A stretch of DNA of 37,451 nt, from the NCBI GenBank assembly GCA_023379825.1, contig JAMCPQ010000049.1, positions 1-37,451 on the forward strand. Reading direction: 5' to 3'. A program made the translations under genes and the position numbers. This document shows, one piece after another, positions 1 to 8,081 of this stretch. Numbering within the stretch: position 1 is the stretch's first letter; each line of letters begins with the position of its first letter. Origin of the DNA: Thermoplasmatota archaeon. Its GTDB lineage: Archaea > Thermoplasmatota > Thermoplasmata > Thermoplasmatales > Thermoplasmataceae. Below the pieces are notes generated by a model. The model saw only the letters and a program-made list of their open reading frames with translations. It was not told the DNA's origin and did no database searches.

Positions 1-905
1 GCTCCAAGTATTGGTATGATGCTGACCCCAAATTCTTCCTGTCTCCTCAAAAGCCAGGCAAGCGAGAGCTGAGATGTGGTTACCTGCATATCTTTTGCAA
101 GTTCTGACAGAATTCTGACATGATTTGTGCTGGACTCTATTTTCTTCTCAAAGCCTTCAGTGTAGCCCGCCCTGCTGTCATTAGGTACACCTTTGAGATA
201 TTTCCCGGTGAGAATTCCCTCTGCAAGGGGGACATATGCCAGAATGGCCAGTTTGTTTTCCCTGGCTATCCTCAGGTTTGATCCTTCCAGTTCCCTCTCC
301 AGAATGTTGTAAGGTTCCTGCAAGGAAACAAATGTCTCCCATCCATTCTTTAATGCAATATCAAGCATTTCTGATGTTGCTTCAGGTGGATGATTACTCA
401 CCCCAAGGTAATGGACAAGCCCATTGTGAACAAGGTCATTCAGGATATCCATTGTTTCTGCGGCTTTAGTATTCGGATCCTGCCAGTGAATCTGATAAAG
501 ATCCACATAGTCAAGCTGCAGTCTTGAAAGACTCTGCCTTATCTGCCACGATATATGTTTCCTGGAAAGCCCGCCTCCGTTTGGAAAGGATGCGACCTCA
601 GCTCTGACTTTAGTGGCAATAACCAGTGATTCCCTTTCATAGCCATTGATGAATTTCCCAAGAATTCTTTCAGCATTACCTGAATGGTCGGGATGAAGAT
701 GGGTTTCACTTATTGTCCCGTGGTATGTGTTCGCGGTGTCGAAGAAATTTATTCCAAGGTCAAGGGCTTTTTTGAATATTCTGTTTGACTTATCCTCATC
801 AACATAGAATATGCCCTGTTCATCTTTTTGCCTGGATGGAGGGAGATGCCAGGTACCCAGTGCAAACTGGGAGACCTGCATACCGCCGATAAACCTGTAT
901 TTCAT
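1..905 (-). CDS. Aldo/keto reductase, C-terminus cut by window edge
   Basis: This frame is absent from the ORF track because its stop lies outside the window. Reading the minus strand from the ATG at 905 gives an uninterrupted frame of about 301 codons to base 1. It begins MKYRFIGGMQVSQFALGTW. Aldo/keto reductase hallmarks are visible: FDTANTYH near residue 55 (catalytic Asp and Tyr), IATKV (catalytic Lys) and LYQIHWQDP (catalytic His), then the LGVSNHP loop. Family members are (beta/alpha)8-barrel NAD(P)H-dependent carbonyl reductases of about 320-340 residues, so only a few tens of residues are missing. The substrate cannot be told from sequence. A TATA-like agttttatc (minus strand) 22-30 bases upstream of the ATG suggests a leaderless transcript. 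The AKR family call is firm; the specificity is unknown. Confidence 0.9.
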   Translation of the reverse strand, partial: MKYRFIGGMQVSQFALGTWHLPPSRQKDEQGIFYVDEDKSNRIFKKALDLGINFFDTANTYHGTISETHLHPDHSGNAERILGKFINGYERESLVIATKVRAEVASFPNGGGLSRKHISWQIRQSLSRLQLDYVDLYQIHWQDPNTKAAETMDILNDLVHNGLVHYLGVSNHPPEATSEMLDIALKNGWETFVSLQEPYNILERELEGSNLRIARENKLAILAYVPLAEGILTGKYLKGVPNDSRAGYTEGFEKKIESSTNHVRILSELAKDMQVTTSQLSLAWLLRRQEEFGVSIIPILG

Positions 906-1060
906 ATTTTGAGATAGGGGTTGCAGTGATAAAACTTACTGGCAACCTCAGTTTCTCATTTTTTCAATCATGAATCATATTTAGGTTCTATCATTTCATA
1001 GAAGGCAGCGTCCTTATCTCTTCGTTTCAGCAGATCCCGGAAATCTAAGTCGGGTCAGGG

Positions 1061-1666
1061 TTAAATTTTTGGTATCCCTATGAGGATAACGTTATACCGG
1101 TCCTCACTCTCATCCTGCTTCTCTTCAAGTTCTCCTTCGGTGTAGATTTCTTCAAAAATTTCCCTGATCCTTGCAACCATCTTTTCATAGGTGCTTCTGG
1201 AAAGCCATGAATTTGAGAACAGAACCTGATCGAAGAATTTAGAATTGAATTGCTTAGTAAACTCTTCATCGGACTTCATTTCTATCTCTCTCGCCATAAT
1301 TTTCAATCTAAGAATTTCGCTGTTAATTCCGGAAATAAGATATTCCCTTAGTTCTTCAGGAGATTTCCTGTTCAACAGATCTTCCTGCTGTTTCACAGAG
1401 AACCCTTCGAGAAGCTGCGTATTGGGGTAGTAGTACTTTTCAACATAGTTCTTCTTCACCCTTGTTTCAGGTTCTCTCAGGATTCCATCCTCAACCATCT
1501 CCTTTAAGTTCTGATAGAGGTTGGAGCGGGAGGTACCTATAATTTTGGACATCTGGGTAGCGGTCATCTTTCCGTTCTGTAGCAGAACTATGATTATAGA
1601 CAGCTTGGTCTGGTTCCTGAATGAATCTATCAGACGCTTTCTTCCTTCCTCTGTCTCTTCATCCAT
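1061..1666 (-). CDS. Winged-helix transcriptional regulator (ArsR/MarR-like)
   Basis: A 201-residue protein. Residues about 15-80 form a winged helix-turn-helix: LSIIIVLLQNGKMTATQMSKIIG is followed by the recognition helix TSRSNLYQNLKEMVEDG and a wing containing ILREPETRVKKNYVEKYYYPN. The rest is charged and helical, probably for dimerisation or ligand sensing, with no metal-binding cysteines. It is divergent from an MFS exporter, with only 51 bp between the start codons. That layout is typical of a local repressor of an efflux gene. The shared spacer carries an inverted repeat centred on a palindromic TATA element, which would be a natural operator. The HTH call is solid; control of the neighbouring transporter is inferred, and the ligand is unknown. 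Confidence 0.8.
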   Translation of the reverse strand: MDEETEEGRKRLIDSFRNQTKLSIIIVLLQNGKMTATQMSKIIGTSRSNLYQNLKEMVEDGILREPETRVKKNYVEKYYYPNTQLLEGFSVKQQEDLLNRKSPEELREYLISGINSEILRLKIMAREIEMKSDEEFTKQFNSKFFDQVLFSNSWLSRSTYEKMVARIREIFEEIYTEGELEEKQDESEDRYNVILIGIPKI

Positions 1667-1686
1667 CCTATAGAAATTTATATATC

Positions 1687-1708
1687 ACTTATAAGATTAC
1701 GTATAAGT
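1687..1708. promoter_or_regulatory. Divergent promoter/operator with palindromic TATA box
   Basis: The 51-bp spacer holds a perfect 7-bp inverted repeat, ACTTATA - 8 bp - TATAAGT. Its left arm contains the self-complementary octamer CTTATAAG at 1688-1695. That octamer is centred about 26-27 bp from both start codons (1666 minus, 1718 plus). This is the expected TATA position for leaderless archaeal genes in either direction. The inverted repeat covers the octamer, so a bound regulator could block both promoters. The repeat and the spacings are read directly; function is inferred. Confidence 0.5.
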
Positions 1709-1717
1709 AATTTAGAT

Positions 1718-2965
1718 ATGTATAAAGAAAAAGAACATGTAGGCTCAAAGAAAGTTCATCTCAGTAAAAGTTTCTACCTTCTGGTTTCTTCCGGTTCGCT
1801 CTCACGTGCCGGCACCACTGCATTTTCAATTTCAATATTATGGATCACCCTTGCGCTGACAAATTCCGCTCTTATAGCCGGGCTGGCAGATGGTCTGTTC
1901 ACATTTCCCCTTATTTTCAGTTTCTACTTTGGGGCCATAATAGACAGGAGTGAAAGGAAAAAGGACATAATGGTAGGATCAACCCTGCTCAGGGCGGGAG
2001 CAGTTCTTCTGATATTCATTGCAGTACTTATTCATGTTTTTGTATTGATTATTTTGCTGATCTATTTTTGTGTAATAATTACAGGAACCATGTCCGATAT
2101 ACAGAACTCGGTCAGATCAGTGTGGACCAAGTCTTTTCTAAATGAGGGGCAGTATCAGAGGGGTACTTCTCTCATGAATGGCTCAATTTCTCTTGCTGAA
2201 GGAGTTGGATACGCCATCTCTGGGATACTGCTTTACCTGGGCTACATGTATGCAGTAATTCTTCTTGCCTCTATTTCACTTATTTCTCTCGTACCTGTTA
2301 TTCTGTTGAAGGAGAAGAAACAGGAAACAGATAAAACATCAGAAAGGAGTGTCAGGAAGGACATGTTTGAAGGGATAGCTTTCATCAGAAAAAACAGAAG
2401 CCTGAGACAGCTCATAATAATAATGATCTTTGCGAATTTTGTAATAGCAATGGTTGGAATAGGGTTCACATTCACAGTGGAGGAGGTTTTCAGGATCCCG
2501 GCATTCTATCTAAGTCTCATTTTTATAGCCCTTTCAGTGGGAATAGCTGGGGGTTCAATACCCGGAAGCCTGATAAGAGGGACACTCGGCCCTGTTATCG
2601 TTCCGCTCCTTGCATTCGCCGGTGTTCTGTTCATTTCCATTGGCTATGTGAATGAAGTTTTGGTATTCGCAGCTATGGTTTTTGGAATAGGGTTCTCCAT
2701 TGGTATAATCAATTCTGTTGCAGAAACAGTGTTCATCAGGAAAGTTCCCTCCGGAATGATGGCAAGGATAAGTGGTGCTGTGAATACATTTGCACTATCT
2801 GCAACATTCCTATCCGGAACTATGGCGGGAGTAATCATTGAATTTTTCACTATCAGGTCTCTATTCCTGATAATCGGTACTGCAACAATATTTGCAGGAA
2901 TCCTGATAATATTCATGAAGGACTTTTACAGAGAAAGGATTGATCATGCCACAAATGTAAATTAA
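1718..2965 (+). CDS. MFS efflux transporter
   Basis: A 415-residue integral membrane protein with about 12 hydrophobic segments in two halves, separated by a charged cytoplasmic loop near residues 195-220 (KEKKQETDKTSERSVRKD). The loop after the second helix reads GAIIDRSERKK, a variant of the MFS motif A. The N-terminal segment SGSLSRAGTTAFSISILWITLAL resembles the MFS_3 / macrolide and enterobactin exporter type rather than sugar porters. The likely role is proton-coupled export of a small hydrophobic compound. It is divergent from a winged-helix regulator that probably controls it. The ATG at 1718 has no Shine-Dalgarno site but a well-placed TATA element, so a leaderless start is likely. 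The substrate is unknown. Confidence 0.85.
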   Translation: MYKEKEHVGSKKVHLSKSFYLLVSSGSLSRAGTTAFSISILWITLALTNSALIAGLADGLFTFPLIFSFYFGAIIDRSERKKDIMVGSTLLRAGAVLLIFIAVLIHVFVLIILLIYFCVIITGTMSDIQNSVRSVWTKSFLNEGQYQRGTSLMNGSISLAEGVGYAISGILLYLGYMYAVILLASISLISLVPVILLKEKKQETDKTSERSVRKDMFEGIAFIRKNRSLRQLIIIMIFANFVIAMVGIGFTFTVEEVFRIPAFYLSLIFIALSVGIAGGSIPGSLIRGTLGPVIVPLLAFAGVLFISIGYVNEVLVFAAMVFGIGFSIGIINSVAETVFIRKVPSGMMARISGAVNTFALSATFLSGTMAGVIIEFFTIRSLFLIIGTATIFAGILIIFMKDFYRERIDHATNVN

Positions 2966-3208
2966 TTGAGGAATCAATATCAGGAAAGTTTCATTGCTCA
3001 AAGCCTTTAGCGACGCCATTCCAGCATCTAACGGCTTCCTTAAGTATTTGTAACATCCAATCGGGAATACAGGGAAATTAATATTAAGGTTCCACCCTCA
3101 GAGTGCCATACAAAGATTAAAGAAATGCACCATCAGTTGTTGCCAAGGACACTTGAGTGACAAAAAGAGGCATGGCAAACAAATTATGTGAGGTGATAAT
3201 CAGGGTCC

Positions 3209-4510
3209 GTGAAAATTGCTGGTATGGACGGTAAACAGTGGACAAGAATTATTGCAGCATGGTCAGGCTGGTTGATGGATGGCTATGTCTCCATTTCCTA
3301 TGCACTTGTAGCTGCAACCATTGCTCCTATCATCTTTGGGCCAACTAAGTATGCCCTTGTTGCGACATTCCTCGGATTTGCGGTTACATCCCTATCCCGT
3401 GTCCTTGGGTCTCTGTTCTTCGGAAATTTCCTCGGTGACAGGCTTGGAAGAAGGAAAATGCTCACTGTTACTGTGTTTGGATTTTCAATCTTCGGTTTCA
3501 GCATAGGTTTTGTACCGACATATTCTCAGGTAGGGTTCCTGGCCCCTGTTATTATGTATCTCCTCCTTTTCTTTGTGGGCTTCTTTGCAGGTGCTGAATA
3601 TGGCGGTGGTGCAGCTCTTGCATCAGAAAGCGCACCTCCCTCAAAGAGGAATTTTGTCGGTGCCTTTGTTCAGAGCGGCTTCGGAGTCGGTTACTTCATA
3701 GTGTCTCTTGTATATTCCCTGATGAGCCTTCATTTTGGCCAGAGCCTTTTCAATTCCACAGACTGGAGATATCTATTCTTCAGTGCAATAATTCCGGGAA
3801 TGATCTCTCTTGCAACACGGTTTGGTTCTCTTGATTCAACAGTCTTTACAGAAATGTCAGCTAAAAGGGAAATATCAAAGCATCCAATTCTAGATCTGTT
3901 CAGGGAATCACCCAGAGCACTGATCTTTGCCATATTTATTACCTCCGGGATTCTGTACATAAATTCCGGCACTCTGTCATATTATCCTACAGTAATGCAC
4001 GAATACCTGAAGCTGAATGACTCCTCAATAGGATATTTCATAGCTCTGATAAACCTAATTTCCCTGTTTGGGGTCTGGATAGGTGGCCTTATTTCCCTGA
4101 AGTTCCAGGCCAGAAAGTTGTCCATGTTCTTCTATTCACTGATTTTTGCAATATTCTTCTACCCACTGCTTCTTCTGGGATATTCGCAAAACGGGACATA
4201 TATAATTCTGGGCTTCGGTTTCCAGGCATTCCTTGAGGCCATAATTTTTGCGTCCCTTCCAACATTTCTGGCAGAAACTTTCAGCAAGAAATTCAGGTCA
4301 ACTGCTGTTGGTTTCTCCTACAATATGGGGGCAGTTATTGGCGGTTTCGCTCCGACCATAATATCAGTGTTTGAAATCACATCGTTCTCAACAGTTCCAT
4401 GGGCACTGAATCTGCTTGCCGGATCTGCTATTTTACTCTTTGGAGTATTCATGTCGAGGGAAACATGGAATCCATCCACTAACAAGACTACAGATGCAAT
4501 AACGCAGTAA
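3209..4510 (+). CDS. MFS metabolite/sugar-type proton symporter
   Basis: A 433-residue carrier with about 12 membrane segments. GDRLGRRKM after the second helix is a classic MFS motif A. The segment GAEYGGGAALASESAPPSKRNFVGAFVQSGFGVGYF matches the sugar-porter, sialate- and metabolite:H+ symporter group, so uptake of a carboxylate or sugar is more likely than drug export. The start is GTG with GAGGTGAT 11 bases upstream, a good Shine-Dalgarno site; an ATG five codons further in is an alternative. The 243-bp gap before it shows no convincing ORF, only an AT-rich aattaatatta near 3080 that could serve as a distal TATA element. The substrate cannot be assigned from sequence. Confidence 0.85.
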   Translation: MKIAGMDGKQWTRIIAAWSGWLMDGYVSISYALVAATIAPIIFGPTKYALVATFLGFAVTSLSRVLGSLFFGNFLGDRLGRRKMLTVTVFGFSIFGFSIGFVPTYSQVGFLAPVIMYLLLFFVGFFAGAEYGGGAALASESAPPSKRNFVGAFVQSGFGVGYFIVSLVYSLMSLHFGQSLFNSTDWRYLFFSAIIPGMISLATRFGSLDSTVFTEMSAKREISKHPILDLFRESPRALIFAIFITSGILYINSGTLSYYPTVMHEYLKLNDSSIGYFIALINLISLFGVWIGGLISLKFQARKLSMFFYSLIFAIFFYPLLLLGYSQNGTYIILGFGFQAFLEAIIFASLPTFLAETFSKKFRSTAVGFSYNMGAVIGGFAPTIISVFEITSFSTVPWALNLLAGSAILLFGVFMSRETWNPSTNKTTDAITQ

Positions 4511-4549
4511 ATCTGATAAATATGAGGCAGGGAAAACCTGCCAGATTTA
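4508..4549 (+). terminator. Nested stem-loop between MFS and osmC genes
   Basis: GGCAGG-GAAAA-CCTGCC is a perfect 6-bp GC-rich stem (4526-4542). It is enclosed by a second pairing, TAAATCT (4508-4514) with AGATTTA (4543-4549), leaving an 11-nt bulge on the 5' side. It starts at the MFS stop codon. It may end or stabilise that transcript. The AT-rich right arm (tttaatta, about 25 bp before the next ATG) may also act as the osmC TATA box. No long T-run follows, so a terminator role is tentative. Confidence 0.4.
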
Positions 4550-4573
4550 ATTACTTTCCCGCCATTTACTCCC

Positions 4574-5089
4574 ATGGCAGAAGAGAATCTTAACAACGTC
4601 AATCTGAAACTGCTGAAAGATACAGAGGTAAAGGCCAGGGCAAATGGGAACTCTTTCCCGACCAAAAAAGTCATTACCGGTCATCTAACACTTAAAGGAA
4701 GCCCTGAGTTTGAGGCAACTGTAGCATCCAATCTCTCAAATTTCACTTTACAGGCGGACGAACCACCTGCCCTTGGAGGATCAGGAGTGAATCCAACACC
4801 TCTGACATACCTTCTGTTCGGCCTGGTTTCATGTTTCACAACCTCCCTTGCAAACCAGTGTGCAATTGCGGGTTTGAAGCTGAATAATCTGGAAGTTACC
4901 GGGACGATGAACTATGATCTGGGGCCGGTTGTTACTGAAGCGGACACTCCTATCGTAAAGGATGTCACCCTTTCTGTGAAGTCTGACAGGGACCTCACTG
5001 AGATGATTAAAAAGGCAAGGAGACACTGCCCATCTCTGTTTGCCATTGAAAACCCCATCAGGACTACAATCGTCCAGGAAAAATCCTGA
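4574..5089 (+). CDS. OsmC/Ohr-family thiol peroxidase-like protein
   Basis: A 171-residue protein of the OsmC fold. It shows the family pattern PPALGGSGVNPTPLTYLLFGLVSCFTTSLANQCA (residues about 62-95), with the first reactive cysteine in LVSCF. The second conserved cysteine lies in RRHCPSLFAIENP (residues about 148-160). This Cys pair reduces organic hydroperoxides in OsmC and Ohr, although some OsmC-like proteins have other roles. It is soluble with no signal peptide, and the length is a little above the usual 140 residues because of an N-terminal extension. It is preceded by an AT-rich TATA-like block and is likely leaderless. The stop abuts the stop of the convergent cystathionine synthase gene with no spacer. 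Confidence 0.85.
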   Translation: MAEENLNNVNLKLLKDTEVKARANGNSFPTKKVITGHLTLKGSPEFEATVASNLSNFTLQADEPPALGGSGVNPTPLTYLLFGLVSCFTTSLANQCAIAGLKLNNLEVTGTMNYDLGPVVTEADTPIVKDVTLSVKSDRDLTEMIKKARRHCPSLFAIENPIRTTIVQEKS

Positions 5090-6202
5090 TCAGCGAACCA
5101 TCCTCAGGATATCCTCAAGTATTGTATCCGGATTTTCCGTACCCACAGAGAGCCTGAAGAAATTCTCATCCACCCCTATTTCCCGGAGTTCCTCTCTTCC
5201 AAGCGACCTGTGTGACATCGTCTTTGGATGTGAAATAACAGTATTTACTGAGCCCAGGGTGTTCGCCGGTTCTATATACCTCAGCTTTTTCATCAATTCA
5301 AATGGATTCTCAGCACCTTTTCTCACCCTGAAGGAAAGTACAGGTCCATACCCGCTCAACTGATGCGAAGCGATAAGGTGGTCTGGATGCCCATCAAGTC
5401 CGGGATATATAACTTCATCAAAAACATTCAACTCAGAAAGCTTTTTTGCCAGATAGAATGCGTTTTCATTTCCCTTATTGATTCTCAGTTCAAGTGTCTT
5501 GATTCCTCTGATAGCCAGGAAAGCTGTATTTGGGTCAAGATTTGTACCGAGCGTTCTTCTGAAGTTATCAATTATTGTAATTAATTCGTTCCTGCCGCTT
5601 ATAGATCCAGCTATGATATCATTATGTCCACCTATGAATTTTGAGAGGCTGTGCAGCGACAGATCCGCTCCAAGTTCCAGAGGCTTGAGATTAATTGGGG
5701 TGGCAAAGGTTGAATCCACAATCAATATGCCTCCCTTTTCATGGACAGAATCCGAAATTCTCTCTATATCATAAACCCTGAGTGAAGGATTGGATATGGC
5801 CTCAAGAAATACCACCGTTCCTTCTTTCAGAGATTTCAGTATGTTTTCAGTGCCTGTACCCGAGGTTGTGACTTCCACGCCCCATTCCCGAAGAAACCCG
5901 GTTGCCAGGTTTCTTGTCCTGGCAAAAAGGTCAAGTGGAAGTAAGAGTCTTGAACCAGGCTTCAGCAGTGATAAAAGGGAGGTTGAAATTGCACCCATAC
6001 CTGAAGAAAAGCATGTCGTGGATTCAGCTCCCTCCAGCTCAGAGATTATTCTGGAAAGTTCCTCTACCGTGGGGTTATTTTCTCTTCCGTATCTGTATCT
6101 GTCTCCCTCAGGAAGCTTGAAGGCACTGGTCTGATAGATTGGAAATGTCAGGCTGTACCTAGGGGGATCAACTGTTTCCTTTACTTTCATTTCATTGCTC
6201 AA
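5090..6202 (-). CDS. metB: Cystathionine gamma-synthase-like PLP enzyme
   Basis: A 370-residue Cys/Met-metabolism PLP enzyme. The substrate entry region YRYGRENNPTVEELSRIISELEGAE is followed by the cofactor segment CFSSGMGA, then LIVDSTFATPINLKPLELGADLSLHSLSKFIGGHND. The Lys in SLSKF should form the Schiff base. The C-terminal signature FFRLSVGTEN is also present. The family makes or cleaves cystathionine; exact activity (synthase, gamma-lyase or sulfhydrylase) is not decided by sequence alone. It overlaps the upstream homoserine kinase gene by 11 bp, which favours a synthase using the kinase product. The TTG start at 6202 has AAGGTG six bases upstream; an ATG four codons later (6190) is an alternative with a poorly placed site. 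Confidence 0.8.
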   Translation of the reverse strand: MSNEMKVKETVDPPRYSLTFPIYQTSAFKLPEGDRYRYGRENNPTVEELSRIISELEGAESTTCFSSGMGAISTSLLSLLKPGSRLLLPLDLFARTRNLATGFLREWGVEVTTSGTGTENILKSLKEGTVVFLEAISNPSLRVYDIERISDSVHEKGGILIVDSTFATPINLKPLELGADLSLHSLSKFIGGHNDIIAGSISGRNELITIIDNFRRTLGTNLDPNTAFLAIRGIKTLELRINKGNENAFYLAKKLSELNVFDEVIYPGLDGHPDHLIASHQLSGYGPVLSFRVRKGAENPFELMKKLRYIEPANTLGSVNTVISHPKTMSHRSLGREELREIGVDENFFRLSVGTENPDTILEDILRMVR

Positions 6203-7115
6203 TTCTTACACCTTCGCTCTCCTTTACCTCTTTAACTTCACACAATATTCCAAGGGTTTGAAACCTTTCTTTAATGCTTTTCCGGACTTTTTCAATGTGA
6301 TCATCAGTACACACAAAAAACATGGCCGGGCCTGCTCCAGAAATACAGGCCCCCAGAGCACCTTTATCAAGTGCATCACTCCTGACTGCATTGTAATATT
6401 GAAGAAGTCTTGCTCTCTCAGGTTCGAAGATAAAGTCATTCATTCCAAGAGTTATCAATTCGCCATCTCCTGACTGAAGTCCGGATATAAGAAAAGCAAG
6501 GGATGAAGAATTCATCACATGGCTCTTCCTAGTTACAATGTCAGGAATTATCCTCCTCATAGTTTCTGTCTTTAAAGGTATGTCCTGGACAAGGGGCAAT
6601 GCTATCAAGAATCTGAGATCAGGATGAATCTTAACCCTTTTAGCATTTATCTTTCCGTCTGATCTCACTATGACAAGCCCGCCAAGAAGGGATGCGGACA
6701 CATTATCATAATGAATTCCTTCAGTTGAAGCGGATTCACCATGTCCGCTTAAGGCTATCTTTTCCTCTGCGGACAGTTCAAGATCATAAATGGAATTCAG
6801 AGCTTCCAACGTCGCTGCAGAAGAAGATCCACTTCCTCCAAGACCTGAGGATATGGGAATTCCCTTGTTAATCTCAATAGAAATGCTGTCAGATATATCA
6901 TATCTATTAAGAAATTCAAGAGCAACCCTTCCTGCAGAGTTTTGCTCCGGAATTGCTGGAGTACTTTCAGAAATTATTCTTATCTTACTTTCATGATCTT
7001 TTGAAACTTGCACAGTCACTCTGTCGAATCCAAAATCATGGCACAGGGCCAGTGAATCAAACCCCGGACCCATATTAGCAGAGGAGGAATATGCTATTGC
7101 TGTTGTTTTCTTCAA
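6192..7115 (-). CDS. thrB: Homoserine kinase (GHMP family)
   Basis: A 307-residue GHMP kinase. The N-terminus AYSSSANMGPGFDSLALCHDF fits homoserine kinase ThrB (family pattern PATSANLGPGFDxLGxAL). The phosphate-binding loop is KGIPISSGLGGSGSSSAATLEALN (residues about 85-108). The C-terminal motif GACISGAGPAMFFV is the third GHMP motif. It phosphorylates L-homoserine with ATP to O-phosphohomoserine, the branch point to threonine. The start is TTG; the next in-frame ATG lies inside the conserved SANMGPGF motif, so it cannot be the start. It is the first gene of a two-gene unit with the cystathionine-synthase-like gene. An AT-rich promoter region of uncertain exact position precedes it. Confidence 0.9.
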   Translation of the reverse strand: MKKTTAIAYSSSANMGPGFDSLALCHDFGFDRVTVQVSKDHESKIRIISESTPAIPEQNSAGRVALEFLNRYDISDSISIEINKGIPISSGLGGSGSSSAATLEALNSIYDLELSAEEKIALSGHGESASTEGIHYDNVSASLLGGLVIVRSDGKINAKRVKIHPDLRFLIALPLVQDIPLKTETMRRIIPDIVTRKSHVMNSSSLAFLISGLQSGDGELITLGMNDFIFEPERARLLQYYNAVRSDALDKGALGACISGAGPAMFFVCTDDHIEKVRKSIKERFQTLGILCEVKEVKESEGVRIEQ

Positions 7116-7198
7116 TGTTCTGTAATTATATTACTGTATTACTTGATTATTGATTATAATATTACTCGGGATGATATAATGTCTGTAAAAAATTGTAA

Positions 7199-7285
7199 TT
7201 AATCGTATCCGCAGCCGCACTGAACAGCCTCTTCCTGAGACTCGTGCTCAGCACCGCACATCTTGCAGTGGTGGTTTCCTTCCAT
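7199..7285 (-). CDS. 28-residue zinc-knuckle microprotein
   Basis: Too short for the ORF track. The minus strand encodes MEGNHHCKMCGAEHESQEEA followed by VQCGCGYD and TAA. The pattern CxxC - 12 residues - CxC, with extra His residues, is a plausible single zinc site. Expression signals are unusually complete for so small an ORF: GAGGTGA about nine bases before the ATG, and a good TATA box (tttataaata on the minus strand, 7318-7327) roughly 33-42 bp upstream. It sits alone between thrB and guaA, all on the minus strand. Tiny zinc-ribbon proteins are common in archaea, but I cannot name this one. Translation and zinc binding are inferred. Confidence 0.65.
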   Translation of the reverse strand: MEGNHHCKMCGAEHESQEEAVQCGCGYD

Positions 7286-7317
7286 GCTTTCTTTCACCTC
7301 TTAATGCTAATTATTCT

Positions 7318-7327
7318 CACTATTTAT
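7318..7327 (-). promoter_or_regulatory. TATA box of the microprotein gene
   Basis: Minus-strand tttataaata. Transcription starting about 25 bp downstream, near 7295-7300, would give a short leader that includes the GAGGTGA ribosome site. Confidence 0.5.
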
Positions 7328-7510
7328 AAAGCTTACGAATCTGTGTATCGTCGATTATCGAAATAATGTGCAAAGAAGCAGTGAATTATTGGATTTTCCT
7401 CAATATTCGGTAATTGTCTATTTATTCTGAAAAACAGGTGAAATGTATTAAAATATTGTTCTGAATTTTCAGGGAAAATTATGAATATGTTCTGTAAAAT
7501 ATGGCATTTT

Positions 7511-8077
7511 CTATGTTCGACATATTTTAAGAAAGTTTTCGAACATCTCCGTCCCATATTGTGTGTTCTGAACTTCAGGGTGGAACTGCACTCCATATAT
7601 GGGTTTGGAATTATGCTGGAAAGCCTGAATTTTACAAGTTTTTGAGGATCCAAACACGGTGAAACAATCCGGGAGCTCTTTAACTTCGTCATTATGGTTC
7701 TCCCAGGCGATTATTCTGTCACCAATACCATCGATGAGAGGTGATCTTCCGGAGAAAGATATTTCGGCTTTACCAAATTCTGGATGGACGCCAGGTCCAA
7801 CCTTCCCACCAAAGTTCAGGGCTATAAACTGGGCACCCACACATATCCCAAAAACTGGAAAATTATGATCCTCAATGTATGACTTCACATTACCCAGCTT
7901 GGGAAGTTCAGAAACTATACTTGGGGCGCCTCCTGAAAGGACAATTCCATCAGCGTTATTCAATGATTCTGAGGGGGAGGTATTTGGAATTATGGAAACC
8001 TCAACACCCAGATCCCTGAGAACTCTGTATTCACGGTGGGTCCACTGCCCGCCGTTGTCAATAACATATATCTGCAT
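7511..8077 (-). CDS. guaAA: GMP synthase, glutaminase subunit
   Basis: A class I glutamine amidotransferase domain of 188 residues from the chosen start MQIYVIDNGGQWTHREYR. The nucleophile elbow is FGICVGAQ (Cys near 77), and the His-Glu pair is in VQFHPEV near residue 167. The domain hydrolyses glutamine and passes ammonia to a separate ATP-pyrophosphatase subunit, not present here, which aminates XMP to GMP. Archaea commonly split GuaA in this way. The ORF track begins nine codons earlier, inside the TFB gene. The internal ATG at 8077 lies four bases after the TFB stop and matches the family N-terminus, so translation is probably coupled to TFB. The GuaA subunit call is strong; the symbol follows archaeal usage. 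Confidence 0.88.
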   Translation of the reverse strand: MQIYVIDNGGQWTHREYRVLRDLGVEVSIIPNTSPSESLNNADGIVLSGGAPSIVSELPKLGNVKSYIEDHNFPVFGICVGAQFIALNFGGKVGPGVHPEFGKAEISFSGRSPLIDGIGDRIIAWENHNDEVKELPDCFTVFGSSKTCKIQAFQHNSKPIYGVQFHPEVQNTQYGTEMFENFLKICRT

Positions 8078-8081
8078 GTAT

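Noticed and set aside
4318-4674. 118-residue minus-strand ORF across the MFS/osmC junction
   Set aside because: It spans the end of one real gene and the start of another in antisense; the hairpin and promoter in between explain the spacer.
5040-6134. Several plus-strand ORFs opposite metB
   Set aside because: Shadows of a clear PLP enzyme.
7333-7692. 119-residue minus-strand ORF downstream of guaA
   Set aside because: Most of it is a shifted frame inside the guaA glutaminase gene; no start signals and no family.
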